Of a stretch of 64,000 nucleotides of DNA, positions 30,963-38,202 are shown one piece after another; the stretch's first letter is position 1; each line of letters starts with the position of its first letter. The stretch is from Candidatus Methylomirabilota bacterium (GTDB taxonomy: Bacteria; Methylomirabilota; Methylomirabilia; Rokubacteriales; CSP1-6): NCBI GenBank assembly GCA_035709005.1, contig DASTFB010000102.1, positions 42,418-106,417 on the forward strand. Direction: 5' to 3'. Under the pieces are notes generated by a model. That model worked only from the letters and a program-made list of their open reading frames with translations, made no database searches and was not told where the DNA came from. The position numbers were made by a program, and so were the translations under genes.

Positions 30963-31030
30963 GGCATCCTGCTCCTCGCTTCCGCTCCCTGGTTCCCCGT
31001 CAAGCAGGCCCTCTTGCCTTTGGCTCCTGG

Positions 31031-31040
31031 TTGTGCACAA
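31031..31040. promoter_or_regulatory. Perfect palindrome TTGTGCACAA, candidate operator
   Basis: A 10-bp perfect palindrome lies 11 bases upstream of the SorC-family regulator start and overlaps the place where its promoter should be; AATATT next to it could be a -10 box. SorC/DeoR-like regulators usually control their own operon through short palindromes, so this is a candidate autoregulatory site. Confidence 0.4.
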
Positions 31041-31051
31041 ATATTCGCCTC

Positions 31052-31984
31052 ATGAGCATCCGTTCAACCTCCACCGACGCCGAGCTCCTCGTCCGCGCGA
31101 GCCGCCTCTACTACCTCGAGGAACGGGGCCAGGCCGAGATCGCCCGGCTCCTCCGCATCTCCCGGCCCGGCGTGAGCCGGCTCCTGCGGCGGGCGCGCGA
31201 CTCGAAGATCGTCGAGATACGCGTGCGCGAGACGACCGGGAGCGAGGACTGGAGCGGCCTGCAGCGGCGGCTCGGGGTCAAGGAGCTGCGCGTCGCGGAC
31301 GAGGGCGGGATCGAGGCCGTGGGCAGCCTCGGCGCGCGGTTCTTCGAGCGCGCGGTCCGACGCGGCGACGTGGTCGGGCTCACGGCCGGCACCACGCTCT
31401 CGGCCTTCGTGCAGGCGGTGGCCCCGCCGCGGCCCGTGCCGATCGAGATCGTCCCGCTGGTGGGTGCGCTCTGGGACACCGGCGAGGACTACGACGGCTC
31501 GTTCCTCTGCCAGGAGCTGCGGCGGCGCACGGGCGGGACGCATCACGTGCTCAGCGCGCCGGCGGTGGTGCGTACGGAGACGCTCATGCGCTCCCTGCGC
31601 GCGGAGCCGCGGGTGCGGAACGTCGTCGAACGGTACGGCGCGCTCGACAGCGCCTACCTGGGGATCGGCATCGTGGCGGAGGATCATCCCATCGTCGCCG
31701 CGGCGAGCGCGGGGAAGCGCGCGGTCGTGCCGCGGGGCGCCGTCGCGAGTGTCGGGTGCCTGTTCTTCGACGCCCGGGGCGGGCTCTGCGCGACCGCGCT
31801 CGACCGCCGCGTGCTCGGCATCACCCACGACCAGCTCCGCCGGGTCCCGGTGCGGGTGGGCCTGGCCGCGGGCGCGCAGAAGCGCGACTCCGTCCTCGCG
31901 GTCGCGCGCGGCGGCCTCCTCGACGTCCTCGTCATCGACGCCCCGCTCGCCCGGAGCCTGAGCGCGGCCACCAATCAAGGATGA
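31052..31984 (+). CDS. SorC/DeoR-family sugar-phosphate-responsive transcriptional regulator
   Basis: 310 aa from ATG 31052. The N-terminal helix-turn-helix reads LVRASRLYYLEERGQAEIARLL and ISRPGVSRLLRRARD. The rest (about residues 60-305) is the SorC effector domain with the sugar-isomerase-like core: GLTAGTTLSAFVQAV, VPLVGAL, SAPAVV, YLGIGIV, GAVASVGCLFFDARG, and GITHDQLRRVP. Known members sense phosphorylated sugars. The stop overlaps trpB as ATGA, so it is in one operon with trpBA, an unusual pairing. It may sense indole-3-glycerol phosphate or another triose-phosphate-like compound; that is inference. Confidence 0.88.
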   Translation: MSIRSTSTDAELLVRASRLYYLEERGQAEIARLLRISRPGVSRLLRRARDSKIVEIRVRETTGSEDWSGLQRRLGVKELRVADEGGIEAVGSLGARFFERAVRRGDVVGLTAGTTLSAFVQAVAPPRPVPIEIVPLVGALWDTGEDYDGSFLCQELRRRTGGTHHVLSAPAVVRTETLMRSLRAEPRVRNVVERYGALDSAYLGIGIVAEDHPIVAAASAGKRAVVPRGAVASVGCLFFDARGGLCATALDRRVLGITHDQLRRVPVRVGLAAGAQKRDSVLAVARGGLLDVLVIDAPLARSLSAATNQG

Positions 31985-33237
31985 TCGCCATGTCCACGGA
32001 GCTCTTCCAGTTCGCGCCCGGCCGCGAAGGCTACTACGGGGAATTCGGCGGCGCGTTCGTGCCCGAGATCCTCCACGAGACGCTCGCCGAGCTGCGCGCC
32101 GCCTTCGACGACGCCCGGAACGATCCCGCGTTCTGGCGCGAGTACGTCGACGTGATGGTCACCTACTCGTGCCGGCCGACGCCGGTGACGTACTGCGAGA
32201 ACCTGACACGCCTCCTCGGGGGCGCCCGAATCTACGTCAAGCGGGAGGACCTGAACCACACCGGCGCCCACAAGGTGAACAACGTCATGGGCCAGGGGCT
32301 GCTCGTCAGGCGCATGGGGAAGCGGCGCGTGATCGCCGAGACCGGGGCCGGGCAGCACGGCGTCGCCACCGCCACCATGGCCGCGCGGCTGGGCCTGGCC
32401 TGCACGATCTACATGGGCGAGGACGACATCGCGCGCCAGCGGCCGAACGTCTTCTGGATGGAGCAGCTCGGCGCGGACGTCGTCGCCGTGACGGACGGGA
32501 CGCGCACGCTGAAGGACGCGATCAACGCGTGTCTTCGCGACTGGGCCGAGTCGATGGCCGACACGCACTACGTCCTGGGGACGGTGTGCGGTCCGCATCC
32601 ATTTCCCCGGATGGTGACGTACTTCCAGTCGATCATCGGTCAGGAAGCGCGGGCGCAGATGCTGCGGATCACGGGCGCCCTTCCGCGCCGGGTCTACGCC
32701 TGCGTGGGCGGGGGCTCGAACGCCTCCGGGATCTTCGCCGGCTTCCTCGACGACGCCTCCGTCGAGCTCGTCGGCGTCGAGGCCGGCGGCAAGGGGGTCG
32801 ACACGGAACAGCACGCGGCGCGCCTCGCCGGCGGGCGCGGCTGTCCGGGCGTCGCGCAGGGCTACAAGAGCGTGTTCCTCCAGAACCACGAAGGCCTCAT
32901 GCACGACACGTGCTCCGTGGCCGCGGGCCTCGACTACATCGGTGTCGGCCCGATCCTCGCCCACCTGCACGCGCAGGGCCGGGTGCGCTTCGAGGCCGCC
33001 ACCGACGCGGAGGTGGTCGAGGCGCTGCGCCTCGTGATCCGGCGCGAGGGGCTCCTGCCCGCGCTCGAGAGCGCGCACGCGTTCGTCACGGCCCTGAAGG
33101 AAGCCCCGCACCTCTCCGGCGCCGATGCGATCCTCGTCAACCAGTCCGGTCGCGCCGACAAGGACATCTTCACCGTCGCGGAAGCGCTCGGCGACGAGCG
33201 TTGGAAGCGGTTTCTCCGCGAGAAAGCCGCGCGATGA
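31981..33237 (+). CDS. trpB: Tryptophan synthase beta subunit
   Basis: PLP enzyme condensing indole with serine. 418 aa. GYYGEFGGAFVPEIL is the typical start, and the Schiff-base Lys98 is in NHTGAHKVNN. ETGAGQHGVATATMAARLG, GTVCGPHPFP, the phosphate-binding GGGSNASGIFAGF, the EHAARL-equivalent TEQHAARL and the C-terminal ALESAHA are present, so it is a catalytically complete TrpB1-type enzyme. ATG 31981 overlaps the regulator stop (ATG 31990 is the alternative), and the stop overlaps trpA. It lies within the tRNA-Lys island, away from other trp genes. Confidence 0.96.
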   Translation: MIAMSTELFQFAPGREGYYGEFGGAFVPEILHETLAELRAAFDDARNDPAFWREYVDVMVTYSCRPTPVTYCENLTRLLGGARIYVKREDLNHTGAHKVNNVMGQGLLVRRMGKRRVIAETGAGQHGVATATMAARLGLACTIYMGEDDIARQRPNVFWMEQLGADVVAVTDGTRTLKDAINACLRDWAESMADTHYVLGTVCGPHPFPRMVTYFQSIIGQEARAQMLRITGALPRRVYACVGGGSNASGIFAGFLDDASVELVGVEAGGKGVDTEQHAARLAGGRGCPGVAQGYKSVFLQNHEGLMHDTCSVAAGLDYIGVGPILAHLHAQGRVRFEAATDAEVVEALRLVIRREGLLPALESAHAFVTALKEAPHLSGADAILVNQSGRADKDIFTVAEALGDERWKRFLREKAAR

Positions 33238-34031
33238 CGCGGGTGGACGCCACCGGCCTCGAGCGCGACGTGCGCGACGGGCTCGCGAAGAAGCCGATCC
33301 TGCTCATGACGCACCTGGTGGTCGGCTATCCGTCGCTCGACGCCAACTGGACGATGCTCGAGGCGATGGACGCCGCCCGAGTGGACCTGGTCGAGCTGCA
33401 GCTTCCGTTCAGCGAGCCGATCGCCGACGGCCCGCGGTTCGTGAAGGCGAACCAGGAGGCGATCCGGGCCGGCACGTCGTGGACCACCTACTTCGACTTC
33501 GCGGCGCGCGCCGTGTCCAGGTTCCGCTTCCCGATGCTCTTCATGGGCTACTACAACAGCGTGTTCCGCATGGGCGGTGAGCGCTTCTGCGCGCGCCTGG
33601 CGGCGGCCGGGATGCGCGGGTTCATCGTCGCCGACCTGCCGCCGGCGGAAGCGGCCGACCTCAACGCGACGGCGCGCGCGCATGCGCTCGATACCATCCT
33701 CCTCATGACGCCGGCGAACTCGACGGAGCGGCTCCGTGAAATCGGCCGGCAGGCGTCGGGGTTCGTCTATTGTCTTGGCCGGAAGGGCGTCACCGGCAAG
33801 CAGACCGACCTTTCGCAGGGCGTGGCGGACTTCCTCGGGAGGTGCAGGATGGCGACGTCGCTGCCTCTTGCGCTCGGCTTCGGCATCCGGACTCCCGCGG
33901 ACGTCTGCGCGCTCCGTGGCCTCGCCGACATCGCGATCGTCGGGAGCGCGTGCCTCGAGACGTGGGAAGCGCGTGGCCCGGACGCGTATCGTGAATTCGT
34001 CCAGGCGCTCGCCCGGGAGACCGCGGCATGA
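33234..34031 (+). CDS. trpA: Tryptophan synthase alpha subunit
   Basis: TIM-barrel lyase that releases indole from indole-3-glycerol phosphate. 265 aa. Catalytic Glu54 and Asp65 are both kept (VELQLPFSEPIADGP), with the right 11-residue spacing, but the usual ELGxPFSDP reads ELQLPFSEP. Further motifs are MGYYNSVFRMG, GFIVADLPPAEA, GFVYCLGRKGVTG, LALGFGI and VGSA. The stop forms ATGA with a 15-codon frame that ends at the island edge. It is likely functional with the TrpB next to it. Confidence 0.94.
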   Translation: MTRVDATGLERDVRDGLAKKPILLMTHLVVGYPSLDANWTMLEAMDAARVDLVELQLPFSEPIADGPRFVKANQEAIRAGTSWTTYFDFAARAVSRFRFPMLFMGYYNSVFRMGGERFCARLAAAGMRGFIVADLPPAEAADLNATARAHALDTILLMTPANSTERLREIGRQASGFVYCLGRKGVTGKQTDLSQGVADFLGRCRMATSLPLALGFGIRTPADVCALRGLADIAIVGSACLETWEARGPDAYREFVQALARETAA

Positions 34032-34075
34032 CGCGCGTGGTGCTCGGCCTCCGTGTTTGCGCTATCTTGCGCTGA
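34028..34075 (+). pseudogene. Possible 5' stub of a lost operon gene
   Basis: ATG 34028 overlaps the trpA stop exactly as the other genes of this operon overlap (ATGA). It opens a 15-codon frame (MTRVVLGLRVCAILR) that ends at 34075. The overlap suggests that another gene once followed trpA and was lost by deletion or at the integration edge. It is too short to name. Confidence 0.35.
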
Positions 34076-34200
34076 ACGACCGGCGGAATCTCGGTGATCT
34101 CGCGTCCACGCCTATCGCGATAGCTCGTCCGTGTCGCGAGCAATCGTGAGTAAGCGGATAGACGAGCCACGCGGTTACACGTCAAGTGCCCGGAAGGCGA

Positions 34201-34232
34201 GGAGGGCCGGCTCATCACCGGCCCTCCACTTT
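34201..34232 (+). terminator. Rho-independent terminator at the island end
   Basis: GGAGGGCCGG (34201-34210) pairs perfectly with CCGGCCCTCC (34218-34227) around CTCATCA, followed by ACTTTT. The T-run belongs to the duplicated tRNA anticodon-loop segment. A separate 12-bp palindrome, CTATCGCGATAG, sits upstream at 34112-34123. The rest of 34076-34345 shows no gene. Confidence 0.75.
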
Positions 34233-34267
34233 TAATCAGGGGGTCCAGGGTTCGGATCCCTGACGGC
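34228..34267 (+). repeat. Island attachment site, distal copy of tRNA-Lys 3' part (attR)
   Basis: ACTTTTAATCAGGGGG and onwards to CCTGACGGC duplicates 29775-29814 at 39 of 40 positions. It lacks the 5' half of a tRNA and the CCA end, so it is a recombination scar, not a gene. The interval between the two copies is about 4.45 kb. Confidence 0.88.
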
Positions 34268-34345
34268 CAGGCCGCACGAGGTTCCTCAATGCGACAATGC
34301 CCTGACGACGGCCGCACGAGGGGCACCGTGACAGGGGGACAGGGG

Positions 34346-36685
34346 ATGCCTGAACAGCGTGGAGCGCAGAAAGGACCGTTCCGCCTCGAAGAGGCGACGA
34401 TCGACGAGATGCACGCCGCGATCAGGGCGGGAGAGATCACCTGCGTCCAGATCGTCCAGCACTACATCGACCGCGCGCGCGCCTTCAACGGCGTGGCCAG
34501 CGCGCTGGTGACCGAGGACGGCGCGCCGGTGCCCCCGGCGACAGGCCCGGTGCGGGCGGGCGCGCCGCTGCGCTTTCCGATCGAGACGGTCAAGGCCTCG
34601 ACGCTGCTGCCCGAACTCGACAAGTACAAGGGCAAGCCGCTGGAGTACGGCCGCATGGAGGCGACCGCCTCGGACCCGTCGGTGCAGCAGCAGTACGGCA
34701 TGATCGTCGGGATCCCGAACGCCGGCCAGGTCAACGCGCTGGCGACCCTCAACATCCGAGGCGAGCGATCCGTCACTTGCCGCGGCGATTTCGACCGGCA
34801 TCCGTCGCAGGGGCCGCTGCCGCCCGGGGCGCCCCCGGTCTGCGAGGTCTTCCGCCACTACCCCGACGCCCTGGAGCGGGCGGCCGAGCTGGATGCGACG
34901 TACGGGCGCAATCCGGATCTCGAGAAGATGCCGATGTACGGTGTCGTCTTCTCGTTCAAGGACCCATTCGACACGAAGGACATGCGGAGCACCGGCGGCG
35001 GCGACGCCGCCTACGACATCGACGTTCCGGCCCGCGACCACGTGCTGGTCGAGCAATTGCGCAACAAGGGCGCCATCATCTACGCCAAGGCCGTGTGTAC
35101 CGAGTACAACGGCCGCGCCGGCGTTCCCCACGGCCGCCACGCGCCTGGCACTGTCCTGCCGTCGACCCTCGGTTATCAGCGCGGCAGCTGGGGCGGTAAC
35201 CCCGCCAACCCCTACGACACCACCCGCTCGGCCTCGCTGGGGTCGAGCTCGGGCTCGGCGGTCTCCGTCAGTGTCAATCTCGTCATGGCCAGTCTCGGGG
35301 AGGAAACGCGCGCCTCCACGCGCGGGCCCGCCAACCACAATGCGGTGGCGCTGATCCTGCCCCACAAAGCCGCACTTGGTTTCGTGGGCGGCGCCATCGG
35401 GGCCGACGTCTACTGCGATCGCACCGGGATCCTCTGTCGCACGATCGCCGACTGTGCCAAGGTGCTCGACGCCCTGAGAGATCCGGTCGAAGGCTACTAC
35501 GACCCGCGTGACCCGTTCACGACCGTCCCTCGCTCTTCGATCCTGTCCACGCGCTATAGCAGCCATGCGACGACGCCGGGGACGCCCGACGCCCTGCGGG
35601 GCCTGCGCATCGGTGTGATCCGAGAATCGATGGTGTGCCCGCCAGGCTCGTTGACGGAGGTCCCGATCGTCACCGCGGCGGCACGCGAGATCAAATCCGT
35701 GCTCGGCACCCTGCTGGGAGCGACGCTGGTCGAGTCGACCGACCCCCACTGGACCCGCGACCCTGAGCTCGAAGTCATGAAGACCGACTTCCGGCGGGCG
35801 CTGGCTCGGCTCGTGCCGGTGTTCATGCCCGATCTGCTCTTCCGCCTGGGCCCGGACGGTCACCCCTTGTTCAAGGAGTTCGCGGCCGCGATCGAGCCGA
35901 CCGAGTTCCTGCCCGGGAAGGTGTTCGGGAGTGGCGGAATGAAGCCGATCGACTACTGCATCGAGCTGGCCGAAGGGCGGATCGAGCCGCCCGCCAACCT
36001 CGACATCGCCACCATCCAGGAGCAGGAGCTGGCAACGACCTTCCGCTTCCACCTCCCCCAGTACCTGACACGCCGCGCCGACGACTGGAAGGAGCGCGGC
36101 TTCCGGGAGACGCTGATCGACTTCGCCCAGCTCAACGCGCGCTCGAAGTTCTGGGGCGACGACCAGCGCGCCGCCTTCAAGAACTGGGAGGAAATCGCCG
36201 ACCCGCGCAACCGGCTCGACGGGCGCCAGGGCGTGAACGAGCGCATCATGCTGCGCGAGTTGCTGCGCCGGGTCGACATGATGGTGCTGCTCGAGAACCA
36301 CCTCGACGCGCTCGTTCGCCTGCACACGCCCTGGCCGCCGGGCAAGATCGGCGGCGCCCATCAACCGCGGGGCGGCCCCTCCAACCTCAGCCGGGAGTCG
36401 CTCTATGGCCCGAATGCGGGTCTCACGGAAGTGCTGGTTCCGGCCGGCTACGTCACCACCGTCTACGATCCGGTGTTCGCGCTGTCATCGGATGGCGCGC
36501 GGTATGTCCCCGTGCCGTCGAACGTCCCCACGAGCATCCCGCCGCCCGGACTGCCCTTCTCGCTGGTGTTCCGCTGCGAGCCGGGCAAGGAGGACGTGAT
36601 CTTGAACATCGCCTCGGCCTACGAAGCGGCCTCGCAGCGGCGTATCCCGCCGCCGGCCTTCGGACCCCTGCCGCGGCGTCCGTAA
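34346..36685 (+). CDS. Amidase signature family protein, long form
   Basis: 779 aa, far longer than the usual 450-550 aa amidase. The catalytic Ser-cisSer-Lys triad can be placed: Lys205 (FSFKDPFDTKDM), Ser300 (SLGSSSGSA) and Ser324 (TRASTRGPA), the last two with the standard 24-residue spacing; the usual GGSIR is altered to ASTRG. Extra sequence lies before the lysine (about 90-195) and at the C-terminus. ATG 34346 follows GGGGGACAGGGG; ATG 34289 is possible. The substrate is unknown. It begins 79 bases beyond the island end. Confidence 0.87.
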   Translation: MPEQRGAQKGPFRLEEATIDEMHAAIRAGEITCVQIVQHYIDRARAFNGVASALVTEDGAPVPPATGPVRAGAPLRFPIETVKASTLLPELDKYKGKPLEYGRMEATASDPSVQQQYGMIVGIPNAGQVNALATLNIRGERSVTCRGDFDRHPSQGPLPPGAPPVCEVFRHYPDALERAAELDATYGRNPDLEKMPMYGVVFSFKDPFDTKDMRSTGGGDAAYDIDVPARDHVLVEQLRNKGAIIYAKAVCTEYNGRAGVPHGRHAPGTVLPSTLGYQRGSWGGNPANPYDTTRSASLGSSSGSAVSVSVNLVMASLGEETRASTRGPANHNAVALILPHKAALGFVGGAIGADVYCDRTGILCRTIADCAKVLDALRDPVEGYYDPRDPFTTVPRSSILSTRYSSHATTPGTPDALRGLRIGVIRESMVCPPGSLTEVPIVTAAAREIKSVLGTLLGATLVESTDPHWTRDPELEVMKTDFRRALARLVPVFMPDLLFRLGPDGHPLFKEFAAAIEPTEFLPGKVFGSGGMKPIDYCIELAEGRIEPPANLDIATIQEQELATTFRFHLPQYLTRRADDWKERGFRETLIDFAQLNARSKFWGDDQRAAFKNWEEIADPRNRLDGRQGVNERIMLRELLRRVDMMVLLENHLDALVRLHTPWPPGKIGGAHQPRGGPSNLSRESLYGPNAGLTEVLVPAGYVTTVYDPVFALSSDGARYVPVPSNVPTSIPPPGLPFSLVFRCEPGKEDVILNIASAYEAASQRRIPPPAFGPLPRRP

Positions 36686-36696
36686 CCGGGCGGCCG

Positions 36697-36930
36697 TTAA
36701 CAGCCGGCGGTGCACCTCCCGCGACCGTCGAACTCCATCGTCTTGCCGCTGAGCGAGATGTGGACCGGCACCTTGACCGCCTTCATGAAGCGCCATACGA
36801 AGTGATTCGTCAGAAATGTCGATCTGCGCCTGACAATCGCTTCCGCCAGGTGATTCCGCTCTCCTAAGACGTTCTCGTCAGCCCGGCGCCGTTCACGATC
36901 GGAGCACGTCACCGCGACACGCTCGATCAT
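36697..36930 (-). CDS. Small hypothetical protein, doubtful
   Basis: 77-aa frame in the 320-base gap between the amidase and the lytic transglycosylase. The C-terminal half (FMKAVKVPVHISLSGKTMEF then DGRGRCTAGC) has ordinary protein composition, but there is no clear ribosome site and no family recognised. No other gene is seen in this gap. Confidence 0.25.
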   Translation of the reverse strand: MIERVAVTCSDRERRRADENVLGERNHLAEAIVRRRSTFLTNHFVWRFMKAVKVPVHISLSGKTMEFDGRGRCTAGC

Positions 36931-37005
36931 TCATCGACTTGGGCCGCATAGACGCCGCGCTGGCTTGCTTCTTGCCCCCTCGGTGGAGCGGGAGGTGACG
37001 CGACC

Positions 37006-37593
37006 ATGGGAGATTGGTTTGTCGGAGCACGGCGACGGCTCAGGACCGCGCCCCGGCAGCTGCTCGGCCTCGGCGTCGTTCTGGTGACCATCATCCCGGC
37101 GTATGCGGCGTCGAGGATGACGACCATCCAGGCGATGCACCCCCCGCGTGTCTCCGAGTCCGAACGCGGTGCGTCGAGCCTCGACGCCGTTGTCGCCGAG
37201 GCGGCGGCTCGCCACGGCGTCCCCCCGAACCTCGTCATGGCCGTCATTGCGGCTGAGTCCCAGTTCGACCCGCTGGCCGTTTCCCGCCGGGGCGCCCTCG
37301 GTCTCATGCAGCTCATGCCGGCCACGGCTCGTATTCTGAGAGTGAGCGATCCGTTCGACCCGCGAGAGAACATCGAGGCAGGCGTCCGACATCTTCGCGC
37401 GATGCTCGACCTGTTCGACGACAATCTTCCGCTGGCCCTCGCCGCCTACAACGCGGGCGCAACCACGGTGATCAGACACCGCGGGGTTCCGCCCTACCGG
37501 GAGACGCGACAGTACGTCAGCCGGATCCTTCGCCGCCTCGACAGCGAGCGGGCGACGAGTCCGGCCGAGGGGCGGCGCGGGCGGCGGTCGTAG
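37006..37593 (+). CDS. Lytic transglycosylase, SLT domain
   Basis: 195 aa. A membrane or signal segment (residues ~18-36, ending IPAYAAS) precedes an SLT domain at about 55-175. It holds the catalytic glutamate in AVIAAESQFDPLAVSRRGA, LGLMQLMPATA, DPRENIEAGVRHLRAML and ALAAYNAGA. It cleaves peptidoglycan glycan strands to anhydro ends in the periplasm. It is preceded by GGAGGTG near the start and stands alone, facing a convergent small secreted protein. Confidence 0.93.
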   Translation: MGDWFVGARRRLRTAPRQLLGLGVVLVTIIPAYAASRMTTIQAMHPPRVSESERGASSLDAVVAEAAARHGVPPNLVMAVIAAESQFDPLAVSRRGALGLMQLMPATARILRVSDPFDPRENIEAGVRHLRAMLDLFDDNLPLALAAYNAGATTVIRHRGVPPYRETRQYVSRILRRLDSERATSPAEGRRGRRS

Positions 37594-37611
37594 CGCTCCC
37601 GGAGGGAAGCC

Positions 37612-37917
37612 TCAGTGCGTCGTCCGGGCCAGGGTGGTGACGGGGCTGCCGTCGCGGCACATGCAGTTCGGGCTGAGCCGCCCATCGCAGCACATCACCG
37701 GGCCGAACGCGCTGCAGCCACAGACGCCGCCGTTTCCATCGCAGCAGCTGTTCTCCGCTAACCGGGGCTCGGCGTCATCCTCTATGTCGAGGAAGGCCGC
37801 ATCGTAGCAGTCGGCGATGTTGGAGACGAGGGGGGTGGCCGACTCGGCGAACGCCGACTGGGCGAACCACCAGGTCGCGAAGAACACAGCGATCAGGAGC
37901 AATCGGCCAGGGTGCAT
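37612..37917 (-). CDS. Small secreted cysteine-rich protein
   Basis: 101 aa with a signal peptide (LLLIAVFFATWWFAQSAFAES, cleavage near residue 25). The mature part has ten cysteines, mostly in a cluster ENSCCDGNGGVCGCSAF, VMCCDG and NCMCRDG. That pattern suggests disulphide knots or metal binding in the periplasm or outside the cell. I do not recognise a family. The gene is convergent with the lytic transglycosylase. Confidence 0.6.
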   Translation of the reverse strand: MHPGRLLLIAVFFATWWFAQSAFAESATPLVSNIADCYDAAFLDIEDDAEPRLAENSCCDGNGGVCGCSAFGPVMCCDGRLSPNCMCRDGSPVTTLARTTH

Positions 37918-38202
37918 CGGCTACTCCATATGCGGTCCAGTCCGCGCCGGGCCGTTTCCCAACCTCCACACCCGGAGTAGGCACCTCTTATAGGCGGTCC
38001 CCCCGAACGCGTCAATGGGAAATTTTACGGGTCGTGCTCCTGCCAGGTTGGCGCATTCGGCCCAGGAAGGCTTCCCGGGGACGGGGACCAGAAATTGCGC
38101 TCGGCGTCCCGGACTGCCGGGCCATCGCCCGGATCAGGTCAACGGTCGCGCGCATTTCGGAGCGTCCCGGGCTTGGTACACCGGTTGCTCTGATCGGACC
38201 GC

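Noticed and set aside
34228..34267. Second tRNA-Lys gene
   Set aside because: Only the anticodon loop, T arm and part of the acceptor strand are present; no 5' half, no D arm and no CCA. It is an attachment scar.
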